From assembly GCA_049969935.1 (NCBI GenBank), contig JBMFNX010000004.1, positions 1 through 64,000 of the forward strand: a DNA stretch of 64,000 nucleotides, read 5' to 3'. Below the pieces are notes generated by a model. That model did no database searches. It worked only from the letters and a program-made list of their open reading frames with translations, and had not been told where the DNA came from. Position 1 is the stretch's first letter, and every line of letters begins with the position of its first letter. Made by a program: the position numbers and the translations under genes. Source of the stretch: JACIWG01 sp049969935. GTDB taxonomy: Archaea > Thermoproteota > Nitrososphaeria > JACIWG01. Positions 34,642-44,422 of this stretch are shown here, piece by piece.

Positions 34642-36543
34642 ATGCGGGACCAGACAATGAACAACATAGAACTATTTCACCAGACACGATGGTTGAACAC
34701 CAATCTTAGAGAATATTACGTTAATAATGTTTACTGGGCTATAGTGAACAGGGCTCTTGTAATAAGATTACATCATCCAACAAATCCAGAAAAAAGGTTA
34801 GTTATAGATAGTGGGAGAGCAATTTGGGTAACTGAAACAAAGTTAGAGGAAGAGGGTGCAGACCAACTGTTAAGACAGTTTAGGAAATTTCTTTCTAGGG
34901 GAAAAATTTCTAGAATAGAACAATTTGGTACAGAACGAATAATAGGCATAGAATTTGTTGGAAGTATAGCGAGACAGCTTATTGCAGAATTTTTTGGCAG
35001 AGGAAACATAGTTCTTGTTGACGAAAAAAATGTTATTTTAACAGCATTAGAATATTATCAGACAAGACATAGAATTATAGCTCCAGGAAAAGAGTATACA
35101 ACACCACCTGAAAGGGGAATGGATCCACTTAAAATAGAAGCATATCATCTTAAACCAATACTGAAATATGAGGATGATTTTAGAAAGTGGGTTGGAAAAA
35201 ATTTAGCCTTACCCAAAAAATATGTTGACATACTGCCAAAGCTTATTGGAGTAAAAGATGGAACATTGGGTAGGGAATTGGATGAAGAAAAGCTTTCGAA
35301 AATTTTGAATAAGATTAGAGAATTTTTTATGGAAGAAAACGTTAAACCTACAATCTATTTAGAAGATAGTGAAGTTGTAGACTTTTCAATATTTCCATAT
35401 AATTTTGAGGGATTAAAATGTGAGGAGGCCAAGAGTTTAAATGAGGCAGTGGAAAAAATTTTCACTAAACTAATTTTGGAAGAAAAAGAAACTGGAAAAA
35501 TGTATCCGATTATGAGAGAAAAAGAGAGAATAGAGCGGTCAATAGGAGACCTTAGCAGAAAAAAAGATGAAATGATAAAGGACAGCGAATTTTTGTCTGA
35601 GCTCGCTAAAAAAATAAGAGAGAACATTCAGCTAATATATCAAGACTATGAAGATTTTAAGAAAAGACTTTCTCCAGCAAAAATTACGTCAGAAGATGAT
35701 TCAGAAAAGCTTGTCTACAAAGAATACATTTTTATATTTGATAGAAACAATCCACTTAAAACATGCTCAGAAATTTATAGTCGGGCAAAAACTCTTTTAG
35801 AAGATTCAAGAAAGATTGAGGAATCAATAAGAGGGTTACAGAATGAAATGGAAATATTGGAGAGGAAGATTAGAGAGAAGAAAAGAGTGTTTGAGAAAGA
35901 GTATAAGAAGGTTTATGAAAAGGAATGGTTTGAAAAATATAGATGGTTTTATACTACAGAAGGATTTCTTGCAGTTGGAGGAAGAGATGCATCATCAAAC
36001 GAGGCTATAATAAAAAAATATCTTGAGGAAGAGGATATCGTCTTTCATGCCGACATTGTTGGAGCACCATTTTTTATCCTAAAAAAGGGTAAAATGGCTG
36101 GAGAAAATAGTTTAAGGGAGACAGCTACTGCGGCTGTGGCTTTCAGCAATTTCTGGAAGATGGGAGCTTCAGCTGGAGAAGCGTATTGGGTTTACAGAGA
36201 TCAGATTTCAAAACAGGCACCCTCCGGCCAATATATGGGGAAGGGAGCCTTCATGATCACTGGAAGGAGAAACTATATTAGAAACCTGCCAATAGAATTA
36301 GCGGTAGGAATAATTAGGATAAAAGAACATTATTCAGTAGTATGCGGTCCAGTTGACGCGATAAAAAAGTATTGTGAAAAATATTTGGTGATTGTACCAG
36401 GTAATGAGGACAAGAATTCCATTGCAAAAAAGGTGGTAAGATACTTTTTTGAAAAAGTTGGTGAAAATGTTAAGGAAATATCTTTAGAAGAGTTTATACA
36501 GGCATTGCCTCCTGGAGGATGCAAGATCAAACGATATATTTGA
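34642..36543 (+). CDS. rqcH: NFACT family protein (RqcH/NEMF/Rqc2 homologue)
   Basis: This protein has the NFACT order: an N-terminal NFACT-N domain (ending around residue 190), a middle helix-hairpin-helix region, a long coiled coil (about 300-420) and the NFACT-R domain. NFACT-R reads GRDASSNEAIIKKYLEEEDI and FHADIVGAPFFILKKG, then TATAAVAFSNFWKMGASAGE and QAPSGQYMGKGAFMI. RqcH binds stalled large ribosomal subunits carrying peptidyl-tRNA and directs C-terminal tailing for degradation. I start at ATG 34642; TTG 34633 and ATG 34657 are alternatives. Ends with PGGCKIKRYI. Confidence 0.88.
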   Translation: MRDQTMNNIELFHQTRWLNTNLREYYVNNVYWAIVNRALVIRLHHPTNPEKRLVIDSGRAIWVTETKLEEEGADQLLRQFRKFLSRGKISRIEQFGTERIIGIEFVGSIARQLIAEFFGRGNIVLVDEKNVILTALEYYQTRHRIIAPGKEYTTPPERGMDPLKIEAYHLKPILKYEDDFRKWVGKNLALPKKYVDILPKLIGVKDGTLGRELDEEKLSKILNKIREFFMEENVKPTIYLEDSEVVDFSIFPYNFEGLKCEEAKSLNEAVEKIFTKLILEEKETGKMYPIMREKERIERSIGDLSRKKDEMIKDSEFLSELAKKIRENIQLIYQDYEDFKKRLSPAKITSEDDSEKLVYKEYIFIFDRNNPLKTCSEIYSRAKTLLEDSRKIEESIRGLQNEMEILERKIREKKRVFEKEYKKVYEKEWFEKYRWFYTTEGFLAVGGRDASSNEAIIKKYLEEEDIVFHADIVGAPFFILKKGKMAGENSLRETATAAVAFSNFWKMGASAGEAYWVYRDQISKQAPSGQYMGKGAFMITGRRNYIRNLPIELAVGIIRIKEHYSVVCGPVDAIKKYCEKYLVIVPGNEDKNSIAKKVVRYFFEKVGENVKEISLEEFIQALPPGGCKIKRYI

Positions 36544-36591
36544 CTTTAGAAATATTTTTTTACTTCCATCTTTTAACCAGATTACGATAGA

Positions 36592-37161
36592 ATGTCTGTG
36601 GAAACGAAGAGTACAAATCCTGCAAATTTGACAGTAAGGGAGGTAATGAATAGTCCAGTTATTACTGGAAAGCCTGATGAAACTATTAGAATGATAGCGA
36701 AGAAGATGACAGAGAACGAGGTTGGAAGTATTGTGATAGTTGAGGATGGGAAGCCTGTCGGCATGGTTACAGATGGTGACATAATAGACAGGGTTGTCTC
36801 AAAGGGTTTAAACCCTGACGAAGTCAAGGCAAAAGATATTATGAGCAAACCAATCTTGACCGTCGACGTAGAGACAACAATAGTTGACGCTGCAAAGTAC
36901 ATGAGAAAGAATAGGGTTAAGCGTGTTGGGGTAACTTATAGGGGTAGAATTGAGGGAATCCTCTCCATATGGGATATTATATCAGTTACACCAGAGATAG
37001 TTGAGATATTTTCTGAAAAACTTAACATACAGTCTTCACTATTACAGTCTGAGAAAGAGGCAGTTTATTTTGCAGGATACTGTGACACATGCTCAAGATG
37101 GTCTGACCTACTAATTGAAGTTGATGGAAAATACGTTTGTGAAGAGTGCAGAAGCGATTAG
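36592..37161 (+). CDS. CBS-pair protein with C-terminal zinc ribbon
   Basis: This 189-residue protein has two CBS repeats: VREVMNSPVITGKPDETI to GMVTDGDIIDRVV (about 14-70) and KDIMSKPILTVDVETTI to GILSIWDIISV (about 80-135). They are followed by a four-cysteine ribbon, YCDTCSRW and YVCEECRSD (about 162-188). CBS pairs sense adenine nucleotides or related ligands; the zinc ribbon suggests a nucleic-acid or protein contact. It overlaps the next CBS gene by 16 bp and is the first of three tandem CBS genes. Confidence 0.85.
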   Translation: MSVETKSTNPANLTVREVMNSPVITGKPDETIRMIAKKMTENEVGSIVIVEDGKPVGMVTDGDIIDRVVSKGLNPDEVKAKDIMSKPILTVDVETTIVDAAKYMRKNRVKRVGVTYRGRIEGILSIWDIISVTPEIVEIFSEKLNIQSSLLQSEKEAVYFAGYCDTCSRWSDLLIEVDGKYVCEECRSD

Positions 37162-38072
37162 TTGAGAAGCTTAAACCAAAACAGTTTTTAATAAGATTTG
37201 GTAAATGTTATGTTAGTGAAAAATTTTTGCCTACCGTAGAAGATTTTATGACAAGTGAAGTTTTTGTTGTTAAACCCTCTGACACTTTGGCCCGTGCAAA
37301 AAATTTGATGCTTTCAAAAAAGATTGGAAGACTTGTTGTAGTAGAAGATGATAAGGTTGTTGGAATTTTAACAAGAGAAGATATAGCGAAGGCTATTATA
37401 TCATCTAAGCCTTCAATAAAATCTAGGCCAATAGACCAGCTTCTCGTATCCCATTTTATGAGAAAAGAAATTCTAACGGTTCAACGTACAACAAGCATTA
37501 GTGAGGCTGCAAAGATTATGCTTGACAAGGAAATTGGAGGATTGCCAGTAACAAGTGGGAAAAGGTTGATTGGAATAATAACAACACATGATATAACAAA
37601 GTATGTTGCCCAACTTCCACTAGAAAATTTGCTCGTAAAAGATTACATGTGCAAAGAAGTCGCCACTGTATCACCATTTCATAGTATAGCTCATGTTGCA
37701 GAACTACTATTTAGGACGCCAACACATAGGGTGATAGTGTTAGATGCTAGAAAAAAGCCTGTTGGCATTATTACACCATCAAATCTAACATTCGTAAAAT
37801 TTGCTACAACTAGAGCAGTAAGTTCAAAACGTTCTCTCTCAAGAGGGGGGGAGGCGACTCATGAGAGGATAAGCTATGTTGCCATAGCAACTGCAGAAGA
37901 TATTATGACAACACCCCTTGTTATAGTGCACGAAAACGATAATGTCAGGCTTGCTGCATCTATTATGGTGAAAAAGGATATAGGTGCGCTTCCAGTCCTT
38001 AACGTGGAAGGAAGTGTTAGTGGAATATTTTCTAAAAAGGAGGTTTTAGAAATTGCCTCAAAGATGGGATAA
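37146..38072 (+). CDS. Four-CBS-repeat protein
   Basis: This protein of about 308 residues consists of two CBS pairs, each ending in a GI.T..D/E motif: VGILTREDIAKAI, IGIITTHDITKYV, VGIITPSNLTFV and SGIFSKKEVLEIA. It carries no attached enzyme domain. The GTG start at 37146 lies inside the end of the previous gene; a start further in is possible. It overlaps the following CBS gene by 20 bp. A ligand-sensing role is likely; the ligand is unknown. Confidence 0.8.
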   Translation: MQKRLVEKLKPKQFLIRFGKCYVSEKFLPTVEDFMTSEVFVVKPSDTLARAKNLMLSKKIGRLVVVEDDKVVGILTREDIAKAIISSKPSIKSRPIDQLLVSHFMRKEILTVQRTTSISEAAKIMLDKEIGGLPVTSGKRLIGIITTHDITKYVAQLPLENLLVKDYMCKEVATVSPFHSIAHVAELLFRTPTHRVIVLDARKKPVGIITPSNLTFVKFATTRAVSSKRSLSRGGEATHERISYVAIATAEDIMTTPLVIVHENDNVRLAASIMVKKDIGALPVLNVEGSVSGIFSKKEVLEIASKMG

Positions 38073-38859
38073 ACTGAAATCGGTTCCATTACAAAATGTT
38101 GGTCTGGTTTCAAAGTCAGACAAGATACCTATGATGTTTCATGAACTAAAACGGACGAGATTGGATAGGGTTATAGTTAAAGATAACGAGAATCTTGTCG
38201 GCATAGTAACATTAAGAGACATTTTTACAAAACTGGCATCAAAAAAGTTCAGTAACATTTCTCCAAAGTCATTAAGTATAGCATCCTTTATGAGTGAAAA
38301 TTTCTTCCATGTATTAGAGGATAATACAATCGATGACGTGATAAAGTTGATGGCTGAGAAAAATGTAAGCGGTGTACCCGTTTTAGACAAAAAAAGAAAG
38401 CTACTTGGAATAATTACTAAAAATTATTTAATAAACTTAGTAGCAAATGAGTTAAAAGGCTATGTTAGAGACTATATTATAAAAGTAGGTTACAAAATTT
38501 CAGTTGGAACAAGCTTGGCAACGTTATCAAACGAGATACTCAAAAATGTTGATGCAAGAGAATTTGTTGTAGTACAAGGGAACAGACTTTTAGGGGTTGT
38601 TGGCGAAAAGGAAATCGCATACTTCCTATTCAATTACCTTTCCGACGACAATATAGTAAACATGAGAAATGCTTTACACAATTATGTTGTAAACGATATA
38701 CTAACTTTCATTAACGAACCGTTAAAGCCAAATGATCCAGTACAATATGCAGCAAAACTGTTCTCCAACACAAACCTCGTAATATACCCTGTAGCAGAAG
38801 ATGATATCCTACTTGGAGTGATAAGGAGAAGAGAATTATTTAATCAACTTTCCAGGTAA
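38053..38859 (+). CDS. CBS-repeat protein, degenerate C-terminal half
   Basis: This 268-residue protein begins at TTG 38053 and has recognisable CBS repeats at VGIVTLRDIFTKL and LGIITKNYLINLV in the first half. The second half holds more diverged repeats ending LGVVGEKEIAYFL and LGVIRRRELFNQL. Overlap with the upstream CBS gene shows the three are translated together and could form one regulatory assembly. It ends 6 bp before the dihydroorotase gene. Confidence 0.75.
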   Translation: MPQRWDKLKSVPLQNVGLVSKSDKIPMMFHELKRTRLDRVIVKDNENLVGIVTLRDIFTKLASKKFSNISPKSLSIASFMSENFFHVLEDNTIDDVIKLMAEKNVSGVPVLDKKRKLLGIITKNYLINLVANELKGYVRDYIIKVGYKISVGTSLATLSNEILKNVDAREFVVVQGNRLLGVVGEKEIAYFLFNYLSDDNIVNMRNALHNYVVNDILTFINEPLKPNDPVQYAAKLFSNTNLVIYPVAEDDILLGVIRRRELFNQLSR

Positions 38860-38865
38860 CCGAGG

Positions 38866-40167
38866 TTGAGTACAAGAATAGTTAATGGAAGGATATGGAA
38901 AGATGGAAACATACTAGAGAAGGATATAATCATAGAAGATGATAAGATAGTAGGTATTGTGAGAAAAGGCCAACACATGCAAGTTGATAAAATAATGGAT
39001 GCAGAAGGCGCACTCATATTGCCTGGACTGATAGACGCGCACACACATTTAAGGGATTCAAAGATCTCCTACAAAGAAGATTTTGTGAGCGGAACATCAG
39101 CGGCGGTAGCGGGAGGATTTACTTTAGTATTAGATATGCCGAATACTGAGCCGCCGATAACAAGTCCAGAAAGGTTAAGGGAGCGTATCAGCTCGGCTGA
39201 AAAAAGGATATTATGTGATGTCGGATTCTATTCCATGCCACTTGACCTAGATTGTGTGAGCAAGCTTTCGGAAACAGGATGTGTAGGGTACAAGATTTTC
39301 ACTCACAAAAGTTTTGAAAACAAAATTTTTTTTGAAGACGAAAATATAGAGGCGCTTTTGAAGGCTGTAGAAAGGACTGGGAAAACACTTTCAATTCATG
39401 CAGAAGATCCTTCAAAAATAGGATTTTTGGGAGAAAAGTATACTGCAATAGAGCATGCGAAAGCACATACTGTAGATGCGGAAGCAAGCATGATAGAAAA
39501 GATTCTCAGACTTTCTAGAAAACATTTTACCAAGATCAGGTTCTGCCATGTAACTACAGCAAAGGGACTGCAAATGATAGTTGATGAGAAGAGGCAAAGC
39601 TTTAACTATTTTGTAGAAGTTACACCAGCACACCTTACATTAGATGAAAGCATTTTATTAGAATGTGATAAAATATGTGTGGTTGAACCACCTATAAGGG
39701 AAAAGAGTAATGTTATATTTTTGAGAAAAATGTTTTGGGATGGGGCTGTAGACGTTGTTGGAACAGACCATGCACCTCATACACTAGAAGAAAAGCTTTC
39801 AGACAAGCCTCCTGCAGGATTTCCAGGGCTTGAGACGGCGGTGCCAATCCTATTCACTCTAGCTAAAAAGGGTTTCATACCCTTCTCTAAACTGATTGAA
39901 AGCCTAACATCTAATCCAGCCAAAATATTTAACCTCAAAGGCTACGGCACCATAAGAGAAGGTAATGTAGCGAACCTAACATTGATAAAATTTGTGCCAG
40001 AATATCGAATCGATTCATCAAAATTTTATTCGAAGGCAAAATTCACACCATTTGAAGGATACAAGGTTGAGGCTGCTGTAGCAAAAACTATCATCAGAGG
40101 AAAAACAGTTTACGAGAGAGGCGTAGGAATAGTTGACGAGAAAAGGGGTAAGGTTGTCAGAACATAA
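38866..40167 (+). CDS. pyrC: Dihydroorotase
   Basis: This 433-residue zinc amidohydrolase cyclises carbamoyl aspartate in pyrimidine synthesis. DAHTHLRD near residues 56-63 supplies metal ligands, GYKIFTHKS near 145-153 holds the bridging carboxylated lysine, SIHAEDPS and CHVTTAKGL supply further histidines, and GTDHAPHTLEEK near 294-305 holds the catalytic aspartate. The TTG 38866 start gives MSTRIVNGRIW, a family-like N-terminus. It overlaps the Mut7-C gene by 35 bp. pyrF of the same pathway is in the window at 49705. Confidence 0.9.
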   Translation: MSTRIVNGRIWKDGNILEKDIIIEDDKIVGIVRKGQHMQVDKIMDAEGALILPGLIDAHTHLRDSKISYKEDFVSGTSAAVAGGFTLVLDMPNTEPPITSPERLRERISSAEKRILCDVGFYSMPLDLDCVSKLSETGCVGYKIFTHKSFENKIFFEDENIEALLKAVERTGKTLSIHAEDPSKIGFLGEKYTAIEHAKAHTVDAEASMIEKILRLSRKHFTKIRFCHVTTAKGLQMIVDEKRQSFNYFVEVTPAHLTLDESILLECDKICVVEPPIREKSNVIFLRKMFWDGAVDVVGTDHAPHTLEEKLSDKPPAGFPGLETAVPILFTLAKKGFIPFSKLIESLTSNPAKIFNLKGYGTIREGNVANLTLIKFVPEYRIDSSKFYSKAKFTPFEGYKVEAAVAKTIIRGKTVYERGVGIVDEKRGKVVRT

Positions 40168-40666
40168 ATTTATTGTCGACTCCATGCATGGGAAACTTGC
40201 AAGAAAGATGAGGTTATATGGATTTGACACATTATATGATGTGAAATTTGATGACAGCAAAATAATTGAGATAGCGAAAATTGAGGGTAGGACAATAATA
40301 ACTTCGGATGAAGCGTTAATTGAAAGAGCTAAGTCCGAGAAACTTCAAGTGATATGGGTTCCATTAGATAGTGACCTTCCAAGAATGATTAAAATATTTG
40401 AGACAATAAAAATTTTGCCAAAGATAGACCCTAAAAAATCTCGATGCCCAAACTGTAATAGCCCACTTGCTATAGTTAAAAAGGAGGATGTTAAAGACGT
40501 GCCTGAGAATGTTTTGAAGAGGAAAAGAATATTCTATAAGTGTACAGGATGTGGGAAAGTTTACTGGCATGGCTCCCACTGGAGAAAGATAAGGGAGTTT
40601 GAAAAAACACTTAAGAGGATGTTAAATGAATTAAGGGAAGGGAGAAAGAATGAACCTAAGCGATGA
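40133..40666 (+). CDS. Mut7-C RNase domain protein (PIN-like plus zinc ribbon)
   Basis: This 177-residue protein has a PIN-like fold start (HKFIVDSMHGKLARKMRLYG) with acidic residues in TIITSDEALIERA, then a zinc ribbon with CPNCNSP and YKCTGCGKVYWHGSHWRKI. This order is that of the Mut7-C/DUF82 family, considered to be an RNase. The start (TTG 40133 or TTG 40154) overlaps the end of pyrC, and its own 3' end overlaps the AMMECR1 gene by 17 bp. The RNA target is unknown. Confidence 0.85.
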   Translation: MTRKGVRLSEHKFIVDSMHGKLARKMRLYGFDTLYDVKFDDSKIIEIAKIEGRTIITSDEALIERAKSEKLQVIWVPLDSDLPRMIKIFETIKILPKIDPKKSRCPNCNSPLAIVKKEDVKDVPENVLKRKRIFYKCTGCGKVYWHGSHWRKIREFEKTLKRMLNELREGRKNEPKR

Positions 40667-41264
40667 TGATGGAAAAATTTTAGTTAAGTTAGCTAGAAAG
40701 GCGATAGAAGAGTATATAGTTAATGGAAGAAAATATGTTCCTCCAGAGGATATAAAGAACAGATTTTCTGAAAAGGCAGGAGTCTTTGTGACAATAAATA
40801 GTGTGGTTGGAGAAGAGAGGGAGTTGAGGGGATGCATAGGCTTTCCAGAGGCAATCTTGCCACTATATGAGGCTGTTATAGAGGCTGCAATTGCTGCAGC
40901 AACAGAGGATCCAAGATTCGAGCCTCTAAAAAAAAGTGAACTTGACAAAATATTGATAGAGGTAAGTGTTTTAACACCACTTGAGCTTATAAAAGTTGAT
41001 TCACCACTTCAGTATCCTGAAAAGATAAAGGTTGGAGAGGACGGGCTGATGCTTAGATGGAGATGGGGTTCAGGGCTACTACTTCCACAGGTTGCAGTAG
41101 AATATGGATGGGATGCAAGAGAATTTCTTGAAAACCTATGTCTTAAGGCAGGCACAACACCAGATTCCTGGCTTAGAAAGGATGTGAAAATTTACAAGTT
41201 CCAGTGCCTGATTTGGGAAGAGAAAGGTAATGGGGAAATTGTTAGAAAGCGTTTGAAAGAATAA
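40650..41264 (+). CDS. AMMECR1 domain protein
   Basis: This 204-residue protein has the AMMECR1 signature ELRGCIGFPEAILPLYEAV near residues 52-70 and the conserved AAIAAATEDPRFEPL soon after. The domain is universal in archaea and eukaryotes; it often sits beside MEMO and radical SAM proteins, but its biochemical role is not established. It is translated with the Mut7-C gene through a 17-bp overlap, so it ends a pyrC-RNase-AMMECR1 string. Confidence 0.9.
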   Translation: MNLSDDDGKILVKLARKAIEEYIVNGRKYVPPEDIKNRFSEKAGVFVTINSVVGEERELRGCIGFPEAILPLYEAVIEAAIAAATEDPRFEPLKKSELDKILIEVSVLTPLELIKVDSPLQYPEKIKVGEDGLMLRWRWGSGLLLPQVAVEYGWDAREFLENLCLKAGTTPDSWLRKDVKIYKFQCLIWEEKGNGEIVRKRLKE

Positions 41265-41307
41265 AAACAAATAAATACTAGTTTAACATTATAGCCTTCG
41301 AAAAAGT

Positions 41308-43023
41308 TTGAAACCATATGAAAATTTTATTGAGGCAAGAAACCTACTATTGAATGCTGAAGACTATGAGGAAGCTAAAAAGGAATTTTTATGGCCTAAT
41401 ATAGTGGAATTTAATTGGGCAACAGACTATTTTGACAAAATAGCTGACGAAGAATCTAATCCCGCAATACTATATGTAGATGATTATGGAGTAGAGAAAA
41501 GTGTTAGCTTCCAAGAATTAAAGGTTAGATCCAACAAGGTTGCAAATTTTTTGAAAGAAAACGGTTTATTAAGGGGGGAAAGAATACTTTTACTATTAAG
41601 TAATCGAATAGAACTTTTTGAAACCTTTTTGGGTGCAATGAAAGCAGGATGCACAATAATACCTGCATCAATTCTCCTGACAGCCAAAGATATTGAGGAT
41701 AGAATTTTAAGGGGAAAAATAAAATGCATTATAACAGAAAATGAGGTTATAGAGAAGGTTGATGCAGTTGGAGACTTACTAAAATTTTTAAAGTGCAAGA
41801 TTGTTGTCGGAGAAAAAGTTGGGTCATGGAAAAGCTTTTACGAAATAGAAGACTGCAGTGGAGTGTTCAAGAGTTCTGAAAAATTTTCTGCATCAGATGA
41901 ACTACTAATATATTTTACTTCAGGAACAACAGCAAAACCAAAACTTGTTTTACACACTCATGCAAGCTATCCTGTTGGACACTTGACTACAATGTACTGG
42001 ATTGGCTTAAAAAGAGGATATTTACACTATAACATAAGTGCGCCAGGATGGGCTAAACATGCATGGAGCACCATCTTTGCCCCATGGAATGCTGGAGCAA
42101 CAACATTCGTTTACAATTACAGGGGAAAATTTGATCCAAAAAAGGTGCTTGATAAAGTAGAAGAGTATGAGGTGAACAGCCTATGTGCACCTCCAACAGT
42201 CTGGAGACTATTCCTATTAGAAGATTTAAGCAGATACAATTTTTCATTAAAGGAGACAGTCAGCGCAGGAGAACCCTTAAACCAGGAAATTATAGAGAGA
42301 GTGCAAAAAGCAACTGGAATAACTGTAAGAGAAGGATATGGGCAAACAGAGACAACATTACAAATTGGAACATTTCCTGGAATGAAAGTTAAACTAGGAT
42401 CAATGGGAAAAGAGGCGCCTGGATTTAGAATAGGAATATTGGATAACGATAGAAGGGAATTGGGTGATGAGAAAGAGGGAATGATTGCGGTGAAGGTGAA
42501 GCCGACCAGGCCAGTGGGTTTAATGGAAGGCTACCTAGACCCTTTTGAGAAAAATTTTGAAGTTTTTGTCGGCCAATGGTATCTAACTGGTGACATGGCG
42601 TTTAAGGATAAGAATGGATACTTCTGGTTTATTGGTAGAGTTGATGATGTGTTCAAAAGTTCAGACTATAGGATAAGCCCATTCGAGTTAGAAAGTGAGC
42701 TTCTAAAACATCCTACTGTTGTTGAGGCAGCGGTTGTAGCGAGTCCAGATAAAATAAGAGGCTTTATACCAAAAGCGTACATAGTTTTAAAAAGGGAATA
42801 TGCTGCAGACAATGAGACAGCATTTAAAATATTCAAGTTTATTAAAGATAACATTGCACCATACAAACGTCCAAGAATAATCGAGTTTGTTCCAGAACTT
42901 CCTAAAACAATAAGTGGTAAAATTAGAAGAAACGAGTTAAGAGAAAAAGAGAAGGAGCTTAGAGGCAGCGGTCAGAGAAAAGAAAACGAATATTTTGAAG
43001 AAGATTTTAGGGGAAAACTTTAA
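41308..43023 (+). CDS. AMP-forming acyl-CoA synthetase, medium-chain (ACSM/MACS) type
   Basis: This 571-residue adenylate-forming enzyme converts a carboxylic acid, ATP and CoA to acyl-CoA. The P-loop IYFTSGTTAKPK is near residues 208-219, YGQTETT near 347-353 is the A5 motif, WYLTGDMAFKDKNGYFWFIGR is near 425-445 and the C-terminal lysine segment PKTISGKIRRNELR near 532-545. SAPGWAKHAWSTIFAPWNAG is typical of the medium-chain group, so a short or medium organic or aromatic acid is more likely than acetate. TTG start 41308. Confidence 0.87.
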   Translation: MKPYENFIEARNLLLNAEDYEEAKKEFLWPNIVEFNWATDYFDKIADEESNPAILYVDDYGVEKSVSFQELKVRSNKVANFLKENGLLRGERILLLLSNRIELFETFLGAMKAGCTIIPASILLTAKDIEDRILRGKIKCIITENEVIEKVDAVGDLLKFLKCKIVVGEKVGSWKSFYEIEDCSGVFKSSEKFSASDELLIYFTSGTTAKPKLVLHTHASYPVGHLTTMYWIGLKRGYLHYNISAPGWAKHAWSTIFAPWNAGATTFVYNYRGKFDPKKVLDKVEEYEVNSLCAPPTVWRLFLLEDLSRYNFSLKETVSAGEPLNQEIIERVQKATGITVREGYGQTETTLQIGTFPGMKVKLGSMGKEAPGFRIGILDNDRRELGDEKEGMIAVKVKPTRPVGLMEGYLDPFEKNFEVFVGQWYLTGDMAFKDKNGYFWFIGRVDDVFKSSDYRISPFELESELLKHPTVVEAAVVASPDKIRGFIPKAYIVLKREYAADNETAFKIFKFIKDNIAPYKRPRIIEFVPELPKTISGKIRRNELREKEKELRGSGQRKENEYFEEDFRGKL

Positions 43024-43070
43024 GGGCAAGACAAAATTTTTAAATCAATATACTTTGGATAGATTGCGAA

Positions 43071-44384
43071 TTGAGCACAAGATTTAAAGTTGGCGGAAGA
43101 ACACATACAATAAGAGAACTCTTTTCAGAAAAGAGGGAGCTAGATACAACTATACTAGGATGGGTTCAAAACAAAAGTAGGGTTGGAGGAGTAATATTTC
43201 TGACATTAAGGGACGGTTCAGGGTACATTCAAGCCACCTTCAAAAAGGACCAAGTTTCAGCCGAAGTTTTCGAAAAGGTAAAAGAGGTTACAGTTGAGTC
43301 GGCTGTAAAGGTTTCAGGGAGAACAAAGATGGATAAGAGGGCTCCAGGAGGGCTTGAAATTGTTGGAAAAGATTTTGATATAATAGCTAAGGCTGACCCG
43401 TGGCCTATAGTCAAAAGTGCGGTTAAAGCACCATCCTTCCTCTATGACATAAGGCACCTTTCGATAAGGGGGAAGAAGGCGTCTTCTGTTATAAAGATAA
43501 GGTCTAAGGTTATAGAGGCCGCCGCAGACTATTTTTTCAAAAACGGATTCTATCTTATAAGTGCACCGACAATAGTACAATCAGCATGTGAAGGAGGAGC
43601 AACATTATTTGAGGTAAACTATTTCGGTAAAAAGGCATTTTTAACACAAAGTGCACAATTGTATGAAGAGGCTGCAATAGCTGCCTTAGAGAGAGTTTGG
43701 ACGGTTGAACCATGCTTTAGAGCTGAAAAGTCCAAGACCTCCAAGCATCTTACAGAATTTTGGATGATAGAGGCGGAAGTTGCCTTCGCAACACATGAGG
43801 ATATAATGAAGCTTGAGGAAGAGCTTGTGGTTGAGATAACCAATAGGGTTGCCCAAGAATGTTCACAGGAGCTTAATATTTTGGGAAGAAAGTTTAAGCC
43901 TCCAGAGCCACCATTCTATAGGATAACCTACGATGAGGCAAGAGAGTTGATAATGAAGAAGGGAGTATTTTTTGAATGGGGAGAAGATATTCCAACAGAG
44001 GGGGAGAAGATCATTTCCAATGAATTTGATAAGCCAGTCTTCATTAAAGAGTTCCCTCTTTCAGCAAGAAGCTTCTATCATATGACGAAGCCGGATAATG
44101 ATAAAGTTACACTATCATCGGACCTGATAGCGCCAGAAGGCTATGGGGAGATAACTACAGGTGGACAAAGGTTAAGCGACTATAGTGAACTTGAAAAACG
44201 GGTTATGCAACAGGAACTTCCAAGAGAAAGTTTCGAATGGTATCTTGAATTGAGAAAGTATGGGATGCCGCCTCATTCAGGCTTCGGACTCGGTGTCGAG
44301 AGGACAGTCAGGTGGATAGCTGGATTAAAGCATATAAGGGCAGCATCACTATTCCCAAGAACAATAACACGTCTCAACCCATAA
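43071..44384 (+). CDS. asnS: Asparaginyl-tRNA synthetase
   Basis: This is a class IIb synthetase of 437 residues with an N-terminal OB-fold anticodon-binding domain (TTILGWVQNKSRVGG near 26-40). Motif 2 reads CFRAEKSKTSKHLTEFWMIE near 217-236. The EKS.T..HLTEFWM.E form is the asparaginyl type; aspartyl enzymes usually have EEH.T..HL.E. Motif 3 is GFGLGVERTVRWIAG. If correct, the organism charges tRNA-Asn directly. A non-discriminating AspRS is less likely. TTG start. Confidence 0.83.
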   Translation: MSTRFKVGGRTHTIRELFSEKRELDTTILGWVQNKSRVGGVIFLTLRDGSGYIQATFKKDQVSAEVFEKVKEVTVESAVKVSGRTKMDKRAPGGLEIVGKDFDIIAKADPWPIVKSAVKAPSFLYDIRHLSIRGKKASSVIKIRSKVIEAAADYFFKNGFYLISAPTIVQSACEGGATLFEVNYFGKKAFLTQSAQLYEEAAIAALERVWTVEPCFRAEKSKTSKHLTEFWMIEAEVAFATHEDIMKLEEELVVEITNRVAQECSQELNILGRKFKPPEPPFYRITYDEARELIMKKGVFFEWGEDIPTEGEKIISNEFDKPVFIKEFPLSARSFYHMTKPDNDKVTLSSDLIAPEGYGEITTGGQRLSDYSELEKRVMQQELPRESFEWYLELRKYGMPPHSGFGLGVERTVRWIAGLKHIRAASLFPRTITRLNP

Positions 44385-44422
44385 AAAGTAGAAGTTAAAA
44401 GCAACCTATATTATACCCATAT

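Noticed and set aside
43071..44384. Aspartyl-tRNA synthetase
   Set aside because: Motif 2 has EKS.T..HLTEFWM.E, the asparaginyl form, rather than the EEH.T..HL form of aspartyl enzymes.
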